Source: Achromobacter spanius
GTDB taxonomy: Bacteria; Pseudomonadota; Gammaproteobacteria; Burkholderiales; Burkholderiaceae_B
Length of the DNA stretch: 64,000 bases
NCBI RefSeq assembly: GCF_002812705.1
Contig: NZ_CP025030.1
Location: 682,001 to 746,000, forward strand
Reading direction: 5' to 3'
The notes under the pieces were generated by a model. It was not told the DNA's origin, made no database searches, and was given only the letters and a program-made list of their open reading frames with translations. The translations under genes and the position numbers were made by a program. Position 1 is the first letter of the stretch. Each line of letters starts with the position of its first letter. Below, in pieces: positions 42,555-51,844 of this stretch.

Positions 42555-43799
42555 CTACTTGTTCTCGCTGTCTTTCCAGCGCGCCATCAGCGTGTTCGAC
42601 GGCAGGGTTTCGTCCAGCAGCTTGGCGGCGGTTTCGCGGCCCGCTACCGGCAGGCCGGCGGGGTCCAGCAAGCCCACCTGCACCAGCACGCTGGCCTGGT
42701 CCCAATAGATGTGCTCGTGGTAGAGCTTGTCGCCCCGGAACTTCACAACGGCGATCAGCGGAATCTCAACCGGCCGGCCCGTGGGCGCCACGCCGGGCAG
42801 CATCCAGTCGATCTCGGTGGTGTGGGTGAAGCAGAACAGCAGTTCGTCCACGATCTGCGTGGCGCCCACCGTGCGCGACAGCGGAATCAAGCGCGTGTCG
42901 GGCGGGTTGCCGTTCACGAAATGGTGCTGGTAGAAGCGCGACAGTTCCTTGTGGCCCACGCCGCCCGTCATCGTGGGGATGTGGTTCACGTAGGGTTCGG
43001 CCACCATCGTGGCCATGGTGGCGGCCACGTCGCGCGTGCCGAATTCGTATTCGCAGTGCTTGTCCCACAGGTACGAATAATCGAACTCCGGGCCGATGGC
43101 GCGTTGCAGCGCGGCCATGCTGCGCTGGTGCGCCATCAGCGCCGACGGTTTGTCGTAGTGATCGCCGCCCGTGCGGGCGAACGCATGGTCCATGCCGGGG
43201 TACACATACAGTTCCACGCCGGGCTTGCCGCCCAGCGCATCCAGGATGCGCTGGCGCGCGGCGGGCGGACAGAAGCCATCCTGCTCGGCAATGTGCAGCA
43301 CCAGGCGGCCGCGCAAGTTGGCCGCTTCGTCCAGGCTGTCTTCGATGCCCACGCCGTAATAGCCCACGGCCACGTCCACATCGGTACAACAGGCGGCCAG
43401 GTAGGCCAGCTTGCCGCCCAGGCAATAGCCCAGCACGCCGACGCCGCCCTGTTGCTCGGGCAACTCGCGCAGCATGGCGATGGTGGACGCGATGTCTTTC
43501 AGGCCCTGCTCAACGTCGAAGCCCTGGTAGAGCTCGAACGCGCGCGGCATGTCGGCCGGGCCGTCGGTCAGTTGAATGCCGGGCTGCTGGCGCCAGAACA
43601 GGTCGGGCACCAGCACCACATAGCCCTCTTCGGCCAGCAACTGCGCAGCGCGGCGCATGAAGTCGTTCACGCCGAAGATTTCCTGGCACAGCACCAGCCC
43701 GGGGCCATGGCCCGAGGCGGGCACGGCCAGATAGGCGCTGAATGTCTTGCCATCGTGCGAGGGAATGGTCACCTCGCGCGTCGAGATCTGTTGGGTCAT
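42555..43799 (-). CDS. Dienelactone hydrolase fused to a SnoaL/NTF2-like domain
   Basis: 414 residues with two domains. Residues 1-240 are a dienelactone-hydrolase-type alpha/beta hydrolase: LCQEIFGVNDFMRR, nucleophile in GVLGYCLGGKLAYLA (Cys), Asp in HIAEQDGFCPP and His in YPGMDHAFAR. Residues about 250-414 form a SnoaL-like domain (FYQHHFVNG, IVDELLFCFTHTTEIDWMLPG, YHEHIYWDQASVLVQVGLLDP). The frame is continuous, with no stop at the junction. The lactonase-plus-cyclase-fold pairing suggests ring-fission product processing, but no ring-fission gene is nearby. Confidence 0.88.
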   Translation of the reverse strand: MTQQISTREVTIPSHDGKTFSAYLAVPASGHGPGLVLCQEIFGVNDFMRRAAQLLAEEGYVVLVPDLFWRQQPGIQLTDGPADMPRAFELYQGFDVEQGLKDIASTIAMLRELPEQQGGVGVLGYCLGGKLAYLAACCTDVDVAVGYYGVGIEDSLDEAANLRGRLVLHIAEQDGFCPPAARQRILDALGGKPGVELYVYPGMDHAFARTGGDHYDKPSALMAHQRSMAALQRAIGPEFDYSYLWDKHCEYEFGTRDVAATMATMVAEPYVNHIPTMTGGVGHKELSRFYQHHFVNGNPPDTRLIPLSRTVGATQIVDELLFCFTHTTEIDWMLPGVAPTGRPVEIPLIAVVKFRGDKLYHEHIYWDQASVLVQVGLLDPAGLPVAGRETAAKLLDETLPSNTLMARWKDSENK

Positions 43800-43859
43800 T
43801 CGGTTCTCCTGTGTTGCTTGATGCCTGATGCAAGATGCCTGGGTTGCGTGGCCGGCCGC

Positions 43860-45038
43860 CTATTTCATCTGGCAGGTAGCGGCAAACGGGTCCTGGTACT
43901 GGGTCAGCACCGTGCCCGACAGCTTGTTGGCCAGCTTGCCGTCCGCGCCCGCTTCCACGACGCGCAGGTAGTAGTTCTGGATGGGGTATTGGTTGCGGTT
44001 GAACTTGAAGTCGCCCCGCACCGATTTGAAATCCGCGCGCCGCAGCGCCGGGCGCAGCGCGTCGGCGTCAAGCTTGCCGCCCGTTTGGCGCACGGCGCTG
44101 TCCAGCAGCATGGCGGCGTCATAGCCTTGCGAGGCATACAGCGTGGGCGTGCGCTTGTAGGTCTTCTTGAAGTCTTCAACGAATTTGCGGTTGGCGGGGT
44201 TGTCCAGATCGGCCGCCCATTGCGACGTGTTGCGCATGCCGGCGATCGGCGCGCCGACGGCGGCGATGGTGTCCTCGTCGCCCGAGAAGCCCGGCGCCAA
44301 CAGCGCGATGTCCTTGGACAGGCCCGCGCCGTTGAACTGCTTGATGAAGTTCACGCCCATGCCGCCAGGCAGGAAGAAGAAGACCGCATCGGGCTTGCTG
44401 GCGCGCAAGCGCGAAATCTCAACGCCGTAGTCCAATTGGCCGAGCTGGGTGTAGATCTCTTCGGACAAGCCGCCCTTGTATAGACGCTTGAAACCCTTTA
44501 GCGACTCACGGCCGCCCGGGTAGTCGGGCGCGATCAGCGCCACGCTCTTGTAGCCCTGGTCCGTGGCGTACTTGCCCATGGCGGCCGGGATGTCTTCGTT
44601 CTGCCAGGCCACCGCGAAGAAGTTGGGGTTACAGCCCGCGCCCGCGTAGTTTTCGGGGCCGGTATTGGTGCTGAGGTAAATGGTGTCAGACTGCAAAATG
44701 GCCGGCATCACGGGCAGCAGCACGTTGGAAAACACGATCCCGGTCATGACGTCCACGCGGTCGCGCTTGAGCAGCCGTTCCACCGCCTGGCGGCCCGTAT
44801 CCGCTTTTTGCTGGTCGTCGGCCACCACGACCTCGGCGGGCAGCCCGCCCAGCTTGCCGCCCGTATGTTGCAGCGCCAGATTGAAGCCGTCGCGGATCTC
44901 GTTGCCCAGCGCGGACCCCGGACCGGACAGCGTCGTCAGCATGCCTACCTTGACCTTGTCGGCCGCCGAGGCGCCAGCCATGGCGGACATACAGACCAGT
45001 GCCGCCAGCGCGCGCCGGCTCCAGAGATTTCGATTCAT
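43860..45038 (-). CDS. Branched-chain/aromatic-type ABC transporter substrate-binding protein
   Basis: Periplasmic_binding_6 family protein of 392 residues from ATG 45038 (MNRNLWSRRALAALV); the signal peptide is cleaved after GASAA. Mature protein: DKVKVGMLTTLSGPGSALG, VEVVVADDQQKADTGRQAVERL, YLSTNTGPENYAGAGCNPN. Such binders often carry benzoate-like acids. There are no permease or ATPase genes next to it; the livFGM set at 61.8-64.0 kb is one possible partner. It is first in the minus-strand dioxygenase cluster and divergent from the AraC gene. Confidence 0.9.
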   Translation of the reverse strand: MNRNLWSRRALAALVCMSAMAGASAADKVKVGMLTTLSGPGSALGNEIRDGFNLALQHTGGKLGGLPAEVVVADDQQKADTGRQAVERLLKRDRVDVMTGIVFSNVLLPVMPAILQSDTIYLSTNTGPENYAGAGCNPNFFAVAWQNEDIPAAMGKYATDQGYKSVALIAPDYPGGRESLKGFKRLYKGGLSEEIYTQLGQLDYGVEISRLRASKPDAVFFFLPGGMGVNFIKQFNGAGLSKDIALLAPGFSGDEDTIAAVGAPIAGMRNTSQWAADLDNPANRKFVEDFKKTYKRTPTLYASQGYDAAMLLDSAVRQTGGKLDADALRPALRRADFKSVRGDFKFNRNQYPIQNYYLRVVEAGADGKLANKLSGTVLTQYQDPFAATCQMK

Positions 45039-45318
45039 GGGCCACCTTCGATTCTGCCGCCAGCCGTGCTGGCGGAAAGCTGACAGATCCCGTCTGCCGT
45101 CGGACCACGCATGTCGCCGATCAAAGTCGCCAAGCTTACGCGCCGTGACGACGCCCTCCAAGAGCTGGGGAGAGCCTGCTGGCTAGCGTATGCCTCGCGG
45201 CCGCGCGGCTCTATCCGAATACGCGCAGTCTTATCCGGGATTCACTTAATTCCAAAGCCTGGACAGTTAATTTATTCTGGGCTGCTGATACGGGAGCGTT
45301 CCCGTCCCGGAGGCACCC
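45039..45318. promoter_or_regulatory. Divergent control region, aromatic cluster versus AraC regulator
   Basis: 280 bp without a gene. AT-rich segment at 45235-45290 (TTCACTTAATTCC, GTTAATTTATTCTGG) near the araC-type gene and CCCGGAGG before its start. This is the likely site for AraC-family control of the dioxygenase cluster; no operator can be fixed by eye. Confidence 0.4.
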
Positions 45319-46305
45319 ATGCACGGCTGGTCCCGACTCGAACTGGCGCCGCTTTTCAAGCGGCGCGTGTTCAGCTCCACCCAACAGGACGAAACACGCA
45401 CCCGCGTGTCGGAAGCGCTGAAGGAACACCGGCTGACATGGAAGGCGGGCCGCGTGGACGCCGAGCTGAACCGGGGCCGGTTCGGCTCGCTAACGGTCTG
45501 TACCTTGCGCTACGGCGCCGAAGTCCACATCGAACCCGACCGCCTGCAGGACTTCATGCTGGTGCAAGTGCCGCTGCGCGGCCGCGCGCGCATCGAATGC
45601 GGCAGCGAGCACGTGGACGCCCACCCCGACTGCGCCGCCGTCATCGCGCCCAACCGCCCGGTACGGCTGCACTGGGAGGCCGGCTGCGAACAACTGTTGT
45701 TGAAGATTCCGCGCGGCAAGCTCGAAGCCATGGGCCGCCGCGCCTTTGGCGACGCCGCCACGCTGGCGCTGGACTTCCACCCCGCCCTGCGCCTGGACAA
45801 CCCGGTGGGCGCGGCCTGGCGCAGCATGGTCGCCAGCATGATCCACCTGCTGCCCACGCTGGATGACGGCGCGCGGCGCCCGCCCGCCGCGTGGCTGGAA
45901 CACCTGGAAGACACGCTGGTGCTGCACCTGCTGTACAACCAGCCCAATAGCTGGCAAGCGCAGGCGGGGCAAGCCCAAGATCTGCCGCGCCGCCTGACAC
46001 TGGCGGAATGCTATATGCGCGAGCACCTGTCGGCCCCGCTGACGCTGACGGACATCGCCCGCCACGCCGGCGCCAGCGTCACCGCGCTGACCCGCTTGTT
46101 CCAGGAACACCGCGACACCACGCCCATGATGGCGCTGCGGTCACTGCGCCTGGACACGGCAAGGCAGAAGCTGAAGACGAACGCCCACGCCAGCGTGACC
46201 GAAGTCGCGCTGGGCGTGGGGTTTGGACATCTGGGAAGGTTCTCGGAGTACTACCGGGAACGGTTTGGAGAACTGCCGCGCGAGACGCGGCGTGGGCAGG
46301 GGTAG
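45319..46305 (+). CDS. AraC-family transcriptional regulator
   Basis: 328 residues. The N-terminal half is the AraC_binding_2-type cupin (MLVQVPLRGRARIECGSE). The C-terminal 100 residues carry two helix-turn-helix motifs: APLTLTDIARHAGASVTALTRLFQEH and ASVTEVALGVGFGHLGRFSEYYRERFGELP. Domain layout resembles regulators of anthranilate and benzoate dioxygenase operons. It is divergent from the dioxygenase cluster, its likely target, and converges on the Rid-family gene of the CoA cluster. Confidence 0.92.
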   Translation: MHGWSRLELAPLFKRRVFSSTQQDETRTRVSEALKEHRLTWKAGRVDAELNRGRFGSLTVCTLRYGAEVHIEPDRLQDFMLVQVPLRGRARIECGSEHVDAHPDCAAVIAPNRPVRLHWEAGCEQLLLKIPRGKLEAMGRRAFGDAATLALDFHPALRLDNPVGAAWRSMVASMIHLLPTLDDGARRPPAAWLEHLEDTLVLHLLYNQPNSWQAQAGQAQDLPRRLTLAECYMREHLSAPLTLTDIARHAGASVTALTRLFQEHRDTTPMMALRSLRLDTARQKLKTNAHASVTEVALGVGFGHLGRFSEYYRERFGELPRETRRGQG

Positions 46306-46360
46306 AAAGCGCCCGGGGGCCGGAAAGCCCCCGGCCTCACATGGCCGTAGCCCGCACTGA

Positions 46361-46768
46361 TCAGGCCGCCGGCACCACCGCCGTCACTTCGATTTCCACC
46401 TTGGCGCGGTCCTCGACCAGGTCGGCCACTTCCACCGCCGTCATCGCCGGGAAGTGCCGGCCGATGAATTCGCGGTAGTGCTTGCCGATGGCCGGATACG
46501 CGGCCACATAGGCTTCTTTGTCGGTGACGTACCAGGTCATCCGCACAATATGTTCGGGCTTGGCGCCGCCTTCGGCCAGGATGGCGACAATGTTCGACAG
46601 CGTCTGGCGGACCTGGTCCGCCAGGTCATCCGATTCGAATTGCTGCTGCCCATTCCACCCCACCTGCCCGCCTACAAACACGAGCTTGCTGCCCACCGTC
46701 ATTTCGGTAAGCACACCATTCGAATAGCCCCGGGGCGCCATCCAATCCGGCGGTTGCAGAATCTTCAT
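46361..46768 (-). CDS. Rid (YjgF/YER057c/UK114) family protein without the canonical arginine
   Basis: 135 residues. The family core is present: VFVGGQVGWNGQ, QVRQTLSNIVAILAEGGAKPEHIVRMTWYVTD, FPAMTAVEVADL and VEIEVTAV. The position equal to Arg105 of E. coli RidA, which contacts the imine substrate's carboxylate, is Met (FPAM for FPAR); the Glu in VEIE remains. It therefore belongs with Rid groups not expected to be classical 2-iminoacid deaminases. As last gene of the CoA cluster it may act on the enamine made from 2-aminobenzoyl-CoA (inference). Confidence 0.87.
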   Translation of the reverse strand: MKILQPPDWMAPRGYSNGVLTEMTVGSKLVFVGGQVGWNGQQQFESDDLADQVRQTLSNIVAILAEGGAKPEHIVRMTWYVTDKEAYVAAYPAIGKHYREFIGRHFPAMTAVEVADLVEDRAKVEIEVTAVVPAA

Positions 46769-46818
46769 AACGTCTCATCCTATTTATAAAAAACAAACGA
46801 CAGGGTGGTCTCGCGGCC

Positions 46819-47244
46819 TTACGCCGCGGGAACCAGATAAGCCTGCATGCGTTCCCGCAGGTCGGCAGGCATGGGCATGGACTTCATCGTCCGTAAATCC
46901 ACCGTCACGATCGTCAGCGTGGCCGACAAGCGCAACTGTCCGTCCGGCCCTTCAAAGCGCACCAGCGCCTTGAAGGACGCGCCGCCAATGCGCTGGACCT
47001 CAAGCGTTTGGCGCAAGCGTTCATGCCAGCGGCTGGGCGCGCTGAAATCGCAGGTGACCGAGGCCATCGGCGTACCGATATGCCGATCGACATGCAGCGC
47101 ATGAAACGGCAGGCCCATGCCCTTGTCGAACCATTCCTCGACAAAGTCATTGATCATCTCGAAATAGCGCGGATAGAAGACAATGCCCGCCGGGTCGCAA
47201 TGACGGAAGCGGACTTCTACCTGGCTGGTGAATGCTGCGGACAT
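46819..47244 (-). CDS. 4-Hydroxybenzoyl-CoA-thioesterase-family hot-dog protein
   Basis: 141 residues from ATG 47244 (MSAAFTSQVEVRFRHCDPAG). The catalytic block CDPAGIVFYPRYFEMINDFVEEW, with Asp17, and the following PMASVTCDFSAPSRWHERL match the 4HBT/YbgC type. Acyl-CoA thioesterases of this kind release CoA from aromatic or dead-end thioesters. It lies 34 bp after the CoA-ligase stop, in the same minus-strand operon. Confidence 0.9.
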   Translation of the reverse strand: MSAAFTSQVEVRFRHCDPAGIVFYPRYFEMINDFVEEWFDKGMGLPFHALHVDRHIGTPMASVTCDFSAPSRWHERLRQTLEVQRIGGASFKALVRFEGPDGQLRLSATLTIVTVDLRTMKSMPMPADLRERMQAYLVPAA

Positions 47245-47278
47245 GATGATTTCCTGATTACTTATTTCAACGACCGGT

Positions 47279-48919
47279 TCAAGCCATCTGGCGCAACGCA
47301 AAGCGCTGCAGCTTGCCCGTTTCGGTACGGGGCAGTGCGGCCACGAACTCGATGGCGCGCGGATATTTATACGGGGCGATGCTGGCCTTCACGAACGCCT
47401 GCATGTCGGCCACGAGCGCATCGCTGGGCGCAAAGCCCGGCTTGAGCACCACGAAGGCCTTGACCAACTGGCCGCGTTCGTCGTCCTGCGCTCCCACCAC
47501 GCCGCATTCGGCCACGGCTTCGTGGCGCAGCAGCGCGTCTTCCACTTCGGGGCCGGCGATGTTGTAGCCCGCCGAGACAATCATGTCGTCATTGCGTGCC
47601 TGGTAATACAGATAGCCGTCGTCGTCCTGCATGAAGGTGTCGCCCGGCAGGTTCCAGCCCTGCTGCACGAAGCGGCGCTGGCGGTCGTCGGCCAGGTAGC
47701 GGCAGCCCGTGGGGCCCTTGATGGCCAGCCGCCCCACCGTGCCGTTGGGCACGGGCTGCATGTCGTCGTCCACCACTTGCGCCACATAGCCTGGCACGAC
47801 CTTGCCGATGGCGCCGCGCTTGACGGCCTCGGGTGGGCTGGACACGAACACGTGGATCATTTCGGTGCCGCCGATGCCGTCGATCATTTCAATGCCGCTG
47901 GCCGCTTTCCACAACTGGCGCGTGGCATCCGGCAGCGCTTCGCCGGCAGACACGCTTTTCTTCAGCGAAGACAGATCAAACTTGCCTACCAGCGCGGCCA
48001 TCTGGCGATAGAACGTGGGCGCGGTAAAGACGATGGTGGCGCGGAAGTCCTGGATCAGTTCCAGCAGGCTTTCCGGCGACAGCTTTTCGGCCAGCACGGT
48101 GCTGGCGCCCACGCGCAAGGGAAAGCACAGCAGGCCGCCCAGGCCGAACGTGAACGCCAGCGGCGGCGTGCCGCAGAAGATGTCGTCGGGGCCGGGCTTG
48201 ATCACATGCTTGGGGAACAGGTCGCACATCGCCAGCACGTCGCGATGAAAGTGCATGCAGCCCTTGGGCGAACCCGTGGTGCCGCTGGTGAAGGCGATCA
48301 GGCAGACGTCATCGGCGGCGGTGTCGCAGGCCGTGAAATCGTCGGGCTTGGCCGCGGCCAACGCGTCCAGCGCATCGGGCGCGGCATCGTTGAAGTACAT
48401 GACCTGCGCGAGTTCCGGGCAATGATGCTCGTGGCCGGGCTCGGCGCAGAAACGGGCTTCGTCCTTCAGGCGCGCATCGCACAGCACGGCCTGGATCTGG
48501 GCCTTTTCGATGATCTGCTTGAGTTCCTTGGCGCGCAGCAGCGGCATCGTGGGCACCGTCACCAAACCCGCCTTGATCGCGGCCAGCCACGAGGCCGCCA
48601 TCATCGGGTTGTTCGGCCCGCGCAGCAGCAGGCGGTTGCCGGGAACTAGACCCATGTCTTCGGTCAGCACGCGCGCAATGCGGTTGGTAAGCGCAGCCAG
48701 TTCGCGATAGGTCATCGTGGCCTGCTTGTCGCCGTCGCGCCAGCGCAGCGCCACGCGGTCGGCAAAGCCGCGTTCGGCCATGGCGTCCACCAGTTCCACG
48801 GCGCAATTGAAGCGCTTGGGGTAGGCCACGTCGGGGCCATCAAGCAGGAATTCAGGCCATTGTTCGCCCGGGGGTAGGTTGTCCCGGGCGAAGGTGTCGG
48901 TGTGGGCGGATACTTCCAT
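47279..48919 (-). CDS. Aryl-CoA ligase, 2-aminobenzoate/benzoate-CoA ligase type
   Basis: Adenylate-forming enzyme of 546 residues that activates an aromatic acid with ATP and CoA. Motifs: the P-loop-like A3 FTSGTTGSPKGCMHFHRD (about 210), IDGIGGTEMIHVF (A5), the hinge region YYQARNDDMIVSAGYNIAGPEVE (A8) and the catalytic Lys in PRTETGKLQRF (A10). The N-terminus (LPPGEQWPEFL) and GGTEMIH block resemble 2-aminobenzoate- and benzoate-CoA ligases. Presence with the FMO/OYE enzyme below supports anthranilate, with salicylate or aminobenzoate isomers as alternatives. Confidence 0.9.
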   Translation of the reverse strand: MEVSAHTDTFARDNLPPGEQWPEFLLDGPDVAYPKRFNCAVELVDAMAERGFADRVALRWRDGDKQATMTYRELAALTNRIARVLTEDMGLVPGNRLLLRGPNNPMMAASWLAAIKAGLVTVPTMPLLRAKELKQIIEKAQIQAVLCDARLKDEARFCAEPGHEHHCPELAQVMYFNDAAPDALDALAAAKPDDFTACDTAADDVCLIAFTSGTTGSPKGCMHFHRDVLAMCDLFPKHVIKPGPDDIFCGTPPLAFTFGLGGLLCFPLRVGASTVLAEKLSPESLLELIQDFRATIVFTAPTFYRQMAALVGKFDLSSLKKSVSAGEALPDATRQLWKAASGIEMIDGIGGTEMIHVFVSSPPEAVKRGAIGKVVPGYVAQVVDDDMQPVPNGTVGRLAIKGPTGCRYLADDRQRRFVQQGWNLPGDTFMQDDDGYLYYQARNDDMIVSAGYNIAGPEVEDALLRHEAVAECGVVGAQDDERGQLVKAFVVLKPGFAPSDALVADMQAFVKASIAPYKYPRAIEFVAALPRTETGKLQRFALRQMA

Positions 48920-48980
48920 GAAATTCCCCTTGCTTGTGCGGTGTGGTTTGCTGTGCTGATGGCGAGAGCTCGATGGCCCT

Positions 48981-50153
48981 TTACGCCTTCAGCAGTTCAC
49001 GGGCGATGATCAACTTCTGCACTTCGGTGGCGCCTTCGTAAATACGCAGCGCTCTGATTTCCCTGTAAAGCTTCTCCACCGGCATCCCCGACACCACGCC
49101 CGCGCCGCCAAACATCTGCAAGGCGCGGTCGATCACGGTCTGCGCCGATTCCGTGGCCATCATCTTGGCCATCGCGGCTTCGCGCGTGGTGCGCAGCTTT
49201 TGCACGTCGCGCATCCACGCGGCGCGATACGTCAGCAGCGCCGAGGCGTCGATGGCGGTGGCCATGTCGCCCAGCGCGGCTTGCGTCAGTTGCAGGTCGG
49301 CCAGCGTCTGGCCGAACATGCGGCGCGACTTGGCGCGCGCCAAGCCTTCGTCCAGCGCGCGGCGGGCGAACCCCAGCGCGGCGGCGGCCACCGAGGCGCG
49401 GAAGATATCCAGCGTCATCATGGCCAGCTTGAAGCCCTGGCCCGCATCACCCAGGCGGTGCGAGGCCGGGATGCGGCAGTTGTCGAAGGTGATCGTGGCC
49501 AGTGGATGCGGGGCGATGAGTTCGATGCGTTCGCTGACCTCGAAGCCCGGAGTGTCGGCATCCACCACGAAGGCGCTGATGCCGCGCGCGCCCGGCGCTT
49601 CGCCGGTGCGGGCGAAGACGACGTAGAAGTCCGCGATGCCGCCGTTGGAAATCCAGGTCTTGGCGCCGTTCAGCACGTAGTGCTCGCCGTCCAGCTTGGC
49701 CTCGCAGGCAAGTGCGGCCACATCCGAGCCCGCGTCGGGCTCGGACAGCGCGAAGGCGGCGATGGCCTCGCCGCGCGCCACGCGCGGCAGGTAGTGCTGG
49801 CGCAGTTCGTCAGAGCCCATCAAGGAGATGGCGCCGCTGCCCAGGCCCTGCATGGCGAAAGCGAAGTCCGCCAGCCCTTCGTGGCGGGCGAACGTTTCGC
49901 GCAGGATGCAGACGGCGCGGGAATCGACTTCCGGCAACGCGCCACCCCAGGCGCCGCCCGGGCCGCCCGCGACCGCATAGCGCAGCCAGCCGGCCTGGCC
50001 CATGGCCTTGACCAGTTTCTTGCAGGCCGCGTCGGCGTCGTGATGGTCCACGTCGCCCAAGGACGCTTCGCACCAGGCGTCGACGTCGTGCGCCAGCTTG
50101 CGGTGCGCGTCGTCAAAAAAGGGCCAGTCCAGCCAGCTTGCATCACGCATCAT
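48981..50153 (-). CDS. Acyl-CoA dehydrogenase
   Basis: FAD enzyme of 390 residues; the start ATG 50153 overlaps the crotonase stop by ATGA. Motifs: [63 protein letters not shown] and the catalytic Glu in [14 protein letters not shown]. Likely oxidises a cyclic or beta-oxidation CoA intermediate in the aminobenzoate route. Electron-transfer flavoprotein genes are not in the window. Confidence 0.94.
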   Translation of the reverse strand: MMRDASWLDWPFFDDAHRKLAHDVDAWCEASLGDVDHHDADAACKKLVKAMGQAGWLRYAVAGGPGGAWGGALPEVDSRAVCILRETFARHEGLADFAFAMQGLGSGAISLMGSDELRQHYLPRVARGEAIAAFALSEPDAGSDVAALACEAKLDGEHYVLNGAKTWISNGGIADFYVVFARTGEAPGARGISAFVVDADTPGFEVSERIELIAPHPLATITFDNCRIPASHRLGDAGQGFKLAMMTLDIFRASVAAAALGFARRALDEGLARAKSRRMFGQTLADLQLTQAALGDMATAIDASALLTYRAAWMRDVQKLRTTREAAMAKMMATESAQTVIDRALQMFGGAGVVSGMPVEKLYREIRALRIYEGATEVQKLIIARELLKA

Positions 50154-51010
50154 CAGTTCCCCTCGAAGACGGGCTTTTGCTTGGCCACGAAGGCCTCGTA
50201 GGCGCGGTGGAAGTCGCGCGTCTGCATGCAGATGGCCTGGGCCTCGGCTTCGGCCTCGATGGCCTCGTCCACACCCATGTTCCATTCCTGGTGCAGCAGC
50301 TTCTTGGTGACGCCGTGCGCGAAGGTGGGGCCGGCGGCCAGTTGCGCGGCCAGCGTCTGCGCGGCCTCGGCCAAGGTGGCGGAATCGTGCAGCGCGTTGA
50401 AGAAGCCCCAGCTGGCGCCTTCGTCAGCCGTCATGGCGCGGCCGGTGTACAGCAATTCAGAGGCGCGGCCCTGGCCGATCATGCGCGGCAGCAAGGTGCA
50501 GGCGCCCATGTCGGCGCCGGCCAAACCTACGCGGGTGAACAGGAAGGCGGTACGCGCGGCGGGCGTGCCCAGCCGCATGTCGGCGGCCAGCGCCACCATG
50601 GCACCCGCGCCCGCGCACACGCCGTCCACCGCCGCCACGATGGGTTGCGGGCAGGCGCGCATGGCCTTGACCAGGTCGCCCGTCATGCGGGTGAAGTCCA
50701 GCAGTTCGGGCATGCTCATCTTGGTCAGCGGCCCGATGATTTCATGCACATCGCCGCCCGAGCAGAAGTTGCCGCCCGCGCCCGTCACCACCACCACCTT
50801 CACGTCGGTGGCATACACCAGCGAGCGGAACAGGTCGCGCAGTTCGGCGTAGGAATCGAACGTCAACGGGTTCTTGCGTTCGGGCCGGTTCAGCGTAACC
50901 GTGCCGATCTTGCCGTCGGCCGACACCTCCCACAGGAACGTCTTGGCCTGGTAACCGGCCAGCGGGCGCCTGTGGTGCTTCATGGTGTGCTCTTCGGACT
51001 GGGTGCTCAT
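50153..51010 (-). CDS. Crotonase-superfamily (enoyl-CoA hydratase-like) protein
   Basis: 285 residues. The oxyanion-hole loops are present ([34 protein letters not shown]). Both catalytic Glu of enoyl-CoA hydratases are absent: the GGGxEL position reads GAGAMV, and the second Glu aligns with Arg in [18 protein letters not shown]. The Asp in GADMG sits where dienoyl-CoA isomerases have a catalytic Asp. So it is a crotonase with another reaction, perhaps isomerisation or ring hydrolysis in the aminobenzoyl-CoA path. The start is uncertain by nine codons (MSTQSEEHT or MKHHRRP). Confidence 0.88.
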   Translation of the reverse strand: MSTQSEEHTMKHHRRPLAGYQAKTFLWEVSADGKIGTVTLNRPERKNPLTFDSYAELRDLFRSLVYATDVKVVVVTGAGGNFCSGGDVHEIIGPLTKMSMPELLDFTRMTGDLVKAMRACPQPIVAAVDGVCAGAGAMVALAADMRLGTPAARTAFLFTRVGLAGADMGACTLLPRMIGQGRASELLYTGRAMTADEGASWGFFNALHDSATLAEAAQTLAAQLAAGPTFAHGVTKKLLHQEWNMGVDEAIEAEAEAQAICMQTRDFHRAYEAFVAKQKPVFEGN

Positions 51011-51052
51011 GGTGTCTCCGTTCGTTATCCAGGGGTTGATGGGGCGCCGGGC

Positions 51053-51844
51053 TTAGCCGGTCATCACTTCGCCGCCGTCCACGGCGATCGCCTGCCCATT
51101 GACCGAGGCGGAGGCCGGCAGCGCCAGCCAGGCCACGGTTTCGGCCACTTCCTCGGGCTGCACCAGGCGGCCTTGGGGGTTGCGCTCGGCCAGCTTGGCG
51201 CGGGCGGCGTCCGGCGTCATGCCGGTCTTTTCCACGATATTGGCGACCGCACCGCGCACGATGTCGGTCTCGGTATAGCCGGGGCAGACGGCGTTGACGG
51301 TCACGCCCTTTTGCGCGGTTTCCAGCGCCAGCGAACGGGTCAGCCCGATCACGCCATGCTTGGCGGCGCAGTAAGCGCTGACATAGCCGTAGCCGATCAG
51401 GCCGGCGGTGCTGGCCACGTTGATGACGCGGCCCCACTTGGCTTGCAGCATGCCGGGCAGCGCGGCCTGGATGCAATGGAACGTGCCGGTCAGGTTGACG
51501 GCAATCATCTGGTGCCAGAGCGCGGCGTCGGTGCGGTCAAAGCGCTGGCTGACGGCTTGGCCGGCGTTGTTCACCAGCACCAGCACCGGGCCGAATTCGG
51601 TTTCGGCCTGGGCAAAGGCGGCACGCACCGAGGCTTCGTCCGCGATGTCGGCGCTAACCGCCTGCACCTGCCCCACACTGGCCAGGCTGTCGGCGGCGGC
51701 ATCCAGCGCCGCGCCATCGCGGCCCAGCAGCGTGACGCGCGCGCCGCGCGCCAGCAGCGCCCGCGCGCTGGCCAGGCCGATGCCGCGCGCGCCGCCCGTC
51801 ACCAGCGCGTGGCGACCGGCCAAGGGTTGCGCAAGGCTCGTCAT
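51053..51844 (-). CDS. SDR-family dehydrogenase of the CoA cluster
   Basis: 263 residues, classical short-chain dehydrogenase. Cofactor loop [14 protein letters not shown] in [11 protein letters not shown], catalytic Ser in NVASTAG and YCAAK, and [10 protein letters not shown] near the end. It overlaps the monooxygenase stop by ATGA, pointing to a consecutive step, such as oxidation of a hydroxycyclohexane- or hydroxyacyl-CoA. Substrate inferred from context. Confidence 0.92.
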   Translation of the reverse strand: MTSLAQPLAGRHALVTGGARGIGLASARALLARGARVTLLGRDGAALDAAADSLASVGQVQAVSADIADEASVRAAFAQAETEFGPVLVLVNNAGQAVSQRFDRTDAALWHQMIAVNLTGTFHCIQAALPGMLQAKWGRVINVASTAGLIGYGYVSAYCAAKHGVIGLTRSLALETAQKGVTVNAVCPGYTETDIVRGAVANIVEKTGMTPDAARAKLAERNPQGRLVQPEEVAETVAWLALPASASVNGQAIAVDGGEVMTG

